DNA of 64,000 nucleotides from Streptomyces sp. ATexAB-D23 (GTDB lineage Bacteria > Actinomycetota > Actinomycetes > Streptomycetales > Streptomycetaceae), in NCBI RefSeq assembly GCF_000373645.1, contig NZ_KB892013.1, positions 288,722 through 352,721 on the forward strand, given 5' to 3'. The notes beneath the pieces are model-generated. The model saw only the letters and a program-made list of their open reading frames with translations. It was not told where the DNA came from and did no database searches. Position 1 is the first letter of the stretch, and each line of letters opens with the position of its first letter. The position numbers and the translations under genes were made by a program. Shown one piece after another: positions 61,826-64,000 of this stretch.

Positions 61826-62833
61826 TCAGACCGGGGCGGGTCCGGTGCTCTCCCGTACCGTCAGCTCGGGCGCCAGCAGCTCGACTTCGTCGGTGCCCCG
61901 GCCGGAGAGCTTGGCGACGACCTGCTCGACCGAGCGGCGCCCCATCTCCTGTGCGGGTATGGCCACCGAGGTGAGCCGCACCGACGCCTGGGAGGCGACC
62001 TGCTCGGGGCAGATCGCGACCACCGACACGTCCTCGGGCACCGCCCGGCCCTGCTGCCGCAACAGGTTGAGCAGCGGCTCGACCGCCGACTCGTTCTGCA
62101 CGATGAAACCGGTGGTGCCGGGGCGCTCGTCGAATATCCGCGACAGCGTCTGCGCCATCGCCGCGTACCCGCCCTCGCACGGCCGGTGCAGCACGCGCAC
62201 CCCGGTCTCCTGCGCCTTGGCCCGTACGCCGTCGACGGTCCGCTCGGCGAACCCGGTGTGCCGCTCGTACACCGCGGCGGCCTCACCGATCACGGCGATC
62301 TCACGGTGTCCCAGGCCGGCCAGGTGTTCCACGCAGAGCGCGCCGGTCGCCTCGAAGTCGAGGTCCACGCAGGTCAGTCCGTCGGTGTCGGCGGGCAGCC
62401 CGATGAGCACGGCGGCCCGGTCGGTCTCGCGCAGCAGGGGCAGCCGCTCGTCGTGCAGTTCGACGTCCATGAGGATCATCGCGTCGGCGAGCGAGCTGCC
62501 GGCGATCCGCCGCACGGCGGCGGGGCCCTCCTCTCCGGTGAGCAGCAGGACGTCGTAGCCGTGGGTGCGGGCGGTGGTGGCGACCGCGATGGCGATCTCC
62601 ATCATCACGGGCACGTACATGTCGGTGCGCAGCGGCACCATGAGCGCGATGATGTTCGAACGGCTGCTGGCCAGGGCCCTGGCCCCGGCGTTGGGGTGGT
62701 AGCCGAGCTGCTGGATGCTCTGTTCGACGCGCTCGCGGGTGGCCACCGAGATGGAGCGCTTGCCGCTGAGGACGTAGCTCACCGTGCTCGCCGAGACTCC
62801 GGCGTGCTGCGCGACCTCGGCCAGGGTGACCAT
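61826..62833 (-). CDS. LacI family repressor of the xyloglucan locus
   Basis: A 335-residue LacI-type regulator. The N-terminal helix-turn-helix is VTLAEVAQHAGVSASTVSYV with the hinge 'GYHPNAGARALASSRSNIIA'; a periplasmic-binding-protein-like effector domain follows to the C-terminus. GGAG lies 6 bases before the ATG. Two palindromes matching those of the GH operons lie 74 and 163 bases upstream of the start, so it should control itself and the whole locus. The inducer is probably a xyloglucan-derived oligosaccharide. Confidence 0.93.
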   Translation of the reverse strand: MVTLAEVAQHAGVSASTVSYVLSGKRSISVATRERVEQSIQQLGYHPNAGARALASSRSNIIALMVPLRTDMYVPVMMEIAIAVATTARTHGYDVLLLTGEEGPAAVRRIAGSSLADAMILMDVELHDERLPLLRETDRAAVLIGLPADTDGLTCVDLDFEATGALCVEHLAGLGHREIAVIGEAAAVYERHTGFAERTVDGVRAKAQETGVRVLHRPCEGGYAAMAQTLSRIFDERPGTTGFIVQNESAVEPLLNLLRQQGRAVPEDVSVVAICPEQVASQASVRLTSVAIPAQEMGRRSVEQVVAKLSGRGTDEVELLAPELTVRESTGPAPV

Positions 62834-62906
62834 TCAGCTCTCCATCACGGACGTCGTCGGGCCCGGCATGCGAACCGGTCTGCTCCGGCACTTTCGGTCA
62901 GATGCG

Positions 62907-62920
62907 GCGAAGCGCTTCGA
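62907..62920. promoter_or_regulatory. LacI-type operator 3 (one mismatch)
   Basis: GCGAAGCGCTTCGA differs from the perfect palindrome TCGAAGCGCTTCGA only in its first base; 74 bases upstream of lacI. Confidence 0.75.
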
Positions 62921-62995
62921 CTCCGCCCTCTCCACCTGCGACATGGAGAGACAGCGCGAGCCTAGACCCGCTGGGTTCACATGTCCAGACCAGTA

Positions 62996-63009
62996 TCGAA
63001 GCGCTTCGA
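62996..63009. promoter_or_regulatory. LacI-type operator 4
   Basis: TCGAAGCGCTTCGA, identical to operators 1 and 2, 163 bases upstream of lacI. Confidence 0.82.
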
Positions 63010-63110
63010 CTCCGGGTTTCGCCGCCATCCAGACCCGGGAGCGGCCGTGGCGGCGGCCGCTTCGGCCACCGCCACGATATGCCTGCCCGCCGGTCCCGCG
63101 TCACATCGGC

Positions 63111-64000
63111 TCAGGTGCCGAGCAGGACCGGGAAGGACTCCATGTCGTTCTGCGTCATCACCGGGAGGTTGCGCAGCTCCGAGTCCGGTACGGCGAGCCG
63201 CAGGCGCGGGAAGCGGGCGAAGAGCGCCGGCAGGGCGATGCCCGCCTCGACCCGGGACAGCGCGGCGCCGGGGCAGATGTGCGGCCCGTGCCCGAAGGTC
63301 ATGTGCCGGATGGGGGTGGCGCGCGTGATGTCGAAGGCGTCGGCGTCGGGTCCGTGCTGCTCGGGGTCACGGCCGATCACCCGGTAGGAGATGACCACGC
63401 CCTCGCCCTTGGCGATGACGTCGTCGCCCACTTGGATGTCCTCGGTGGCGAACCGCATGAGCAGGTGGGTGGTGGGGGTGTCGAACCGCAGGGTCTCCTC
63501 GATCACGGTCTCCCAGGGGATCTCTCCGTCGAGGACCATCCGCAGCTGCCCGGGGTGGGCCAGCAGGGCGCGTACGGCGTTGAGGATGAGCCCGATCGTG
63601 GTCTCGTGCCCGGCGGCGACCATCGCCTTGAGGTTGCCGATCACCTCCTCCTCGGTCAGCGGCTCGCCGCCCTCCTCGGCGAGGATGAGCCCGGAGGTCA
63701 GGTCGTCGGTCGGCCGCGCGGTCTTCTCGCGTACGAGCCCGGCGTAGAAGTCGTCCAGGTCGGCGAGGAGGGCGAGGCGCTCGTCCTGCGGGGTGAGCAT
63801 CGAGAAGAAGGCCTTGTACTGACGGGTCAGCATGGCGTTCTCCGCCGGGTCGACCCCCATCAGCATGCCGACGACCCGCATCGGCAGCGGCTGGGCGAAC
63901 ACCGCCTTGAGGTCGACGACGGCTCCGTCCCGGCCACCCTCCTCCAGCGCGTCCAGCAGCTCCGCGGTGAACTTCTCGATGTCCGGCCGGATCGCCTCCA
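63111..64000 (-). CDS. Cytochrome P450 (N-terminus beyond window)
   Basis: The C-terminal about 296 codons of a bacterial class I P450; the frame is open to the window edge. Motifs are intact: I-helix AAGHETT, K-helix EETLR (a normal ExxR, unlike the conservon P450), and the heme loop FGHGPHICPGAAL with the Cys ligand. It ends in 'VMTQNDMESFPVLLGT'. No redox partner gene is seen on this side. Soluble; substrate unknown. Upstream neighbours lie outside the window. Confidence 0.93.
   Translation of the reverse strand, partial: EAIRPDIEKFTAELLDALEEGGRDGAVVDLKAVFAQPLPMRVVGMLMGVDPAENAMLTRQYKAFFSMLTPQDERLALLADLDDFYAGLVREKTARPTDDLTSGLILAEEGGEPLTEEEVIGNLKAMVAAGHETTIGLILNAVRALLAHPGQLRMVLDGEIPWETVIEETLRFDTPTTHLLMRFATEDIQVGDDVIAKGEGVVISYRVIGRDPEQHGPDADAFDITRATPIRHMTFGHGPHICPGAALSRVEAGIALPALFARFPRLRLAVPDSELRNLPVMTQNDMESFPVLLGT

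Larger units (their letters stand above)
62834..63110. promoter_or_regulatory. lacI promoter region
   Basis: A 277-base gap between lacI and the end of the P450 gene. It contains the two operators and otherwise no gene. Because the P450 ends here, both operators can only serve lacI. Confidence 0.6.

Overview
The window is high-GC DNA of a Streptomyces-type actinomycete. The evidence is the very strong third-position GC bias in every gene, many GTG starts and ATGA/GTGA stop-start overlaps, a conservon (cvn) operon, XRE/DUF397 regulatory pairs, and only three TTA codons noticed in the annotated genes. No rRNA, tRNA, CRISPR array, insertion sequence or prophage was recognised.

Region 1 (1-9.3 kb, minus strand) is an almost complete mce operon: Mkl-type ATPase, two YrbE permeases and six Mce proteins, the last cut by the window edge. 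It encodes a lipid or steroid uptake ABC system. Region 2 (9.3-18.4 kb) looks functionally tied to it. It holds four secreted proteins of unknown function (two are paralogs), a PucR-type regulator with two TTA codons, an SCP2 sterol-carrier protein and an acyl-CoA dehydrogenase. Three promoters here share a 14-bp TAC-N6-GTA operator, which suggests one local lipid regulon.

Region 3 (18.4-26.6 kb) is mixed: an ATP-grasp-like protein, a DHA2-type drug exporter with an extra C-terminal domain, a YchJ protein, an XRE/DUF397/ATPase regulatory trio, an SDR oxidoreductase behind a MerR-type promoter, and a GH4 glycosidase. Region 4 (26.6-31.3 kb) is a conservon, cvnA-B-C-D, followed by a CYP157-like P450 that lacks the K-helix ExxR motif. 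Region 5 (31.6-36.7 kb) has a MarR/FUSC exporter operon with a palindromic operator, a DUF2510/LURP-type protein and a DUF3105/DUF305 pair.

Region 6 (36.8-46.9 kb) carries a ROK regulator beside divergent xylA and xylB, then a von Willebrand factor A secreted pair, a ThuA-like protein, an SGNH hydrolase under a TetR repressor with a near-perfect operator, and a DUF4232 secreted protein.

Region 7 (46.9-63.1 kb) is the highlight: a locus whose enzymes match the structure of xyloglucan. A secreted GH12 endo-glucanase/xyloglucanase would cut the polymer. A substrate-binding lipoprotein with two LplB/YtcP-type permeases would import oligosaccharides. GH95 (fucosidase), GH42 (galactosidase), GH31 of the YicI type (alpha-xylosidase) and GH3 (beta-glucosidase) would strip them. 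Released xylose could enter metabolism through the nearby xylA/xylB. A LacI repressor sits at the end. The same 14-bp palindrome TCGAAGCGCTTCGA occurs twice in the divergent GH3/transporter control region, once upstream of lacI, and once more there with one changed base. Inside the operon lies a short in-frame remnant of a GH74 xyloglucanase, an independent sign of the substrate. The window ends in a truncated second P450.
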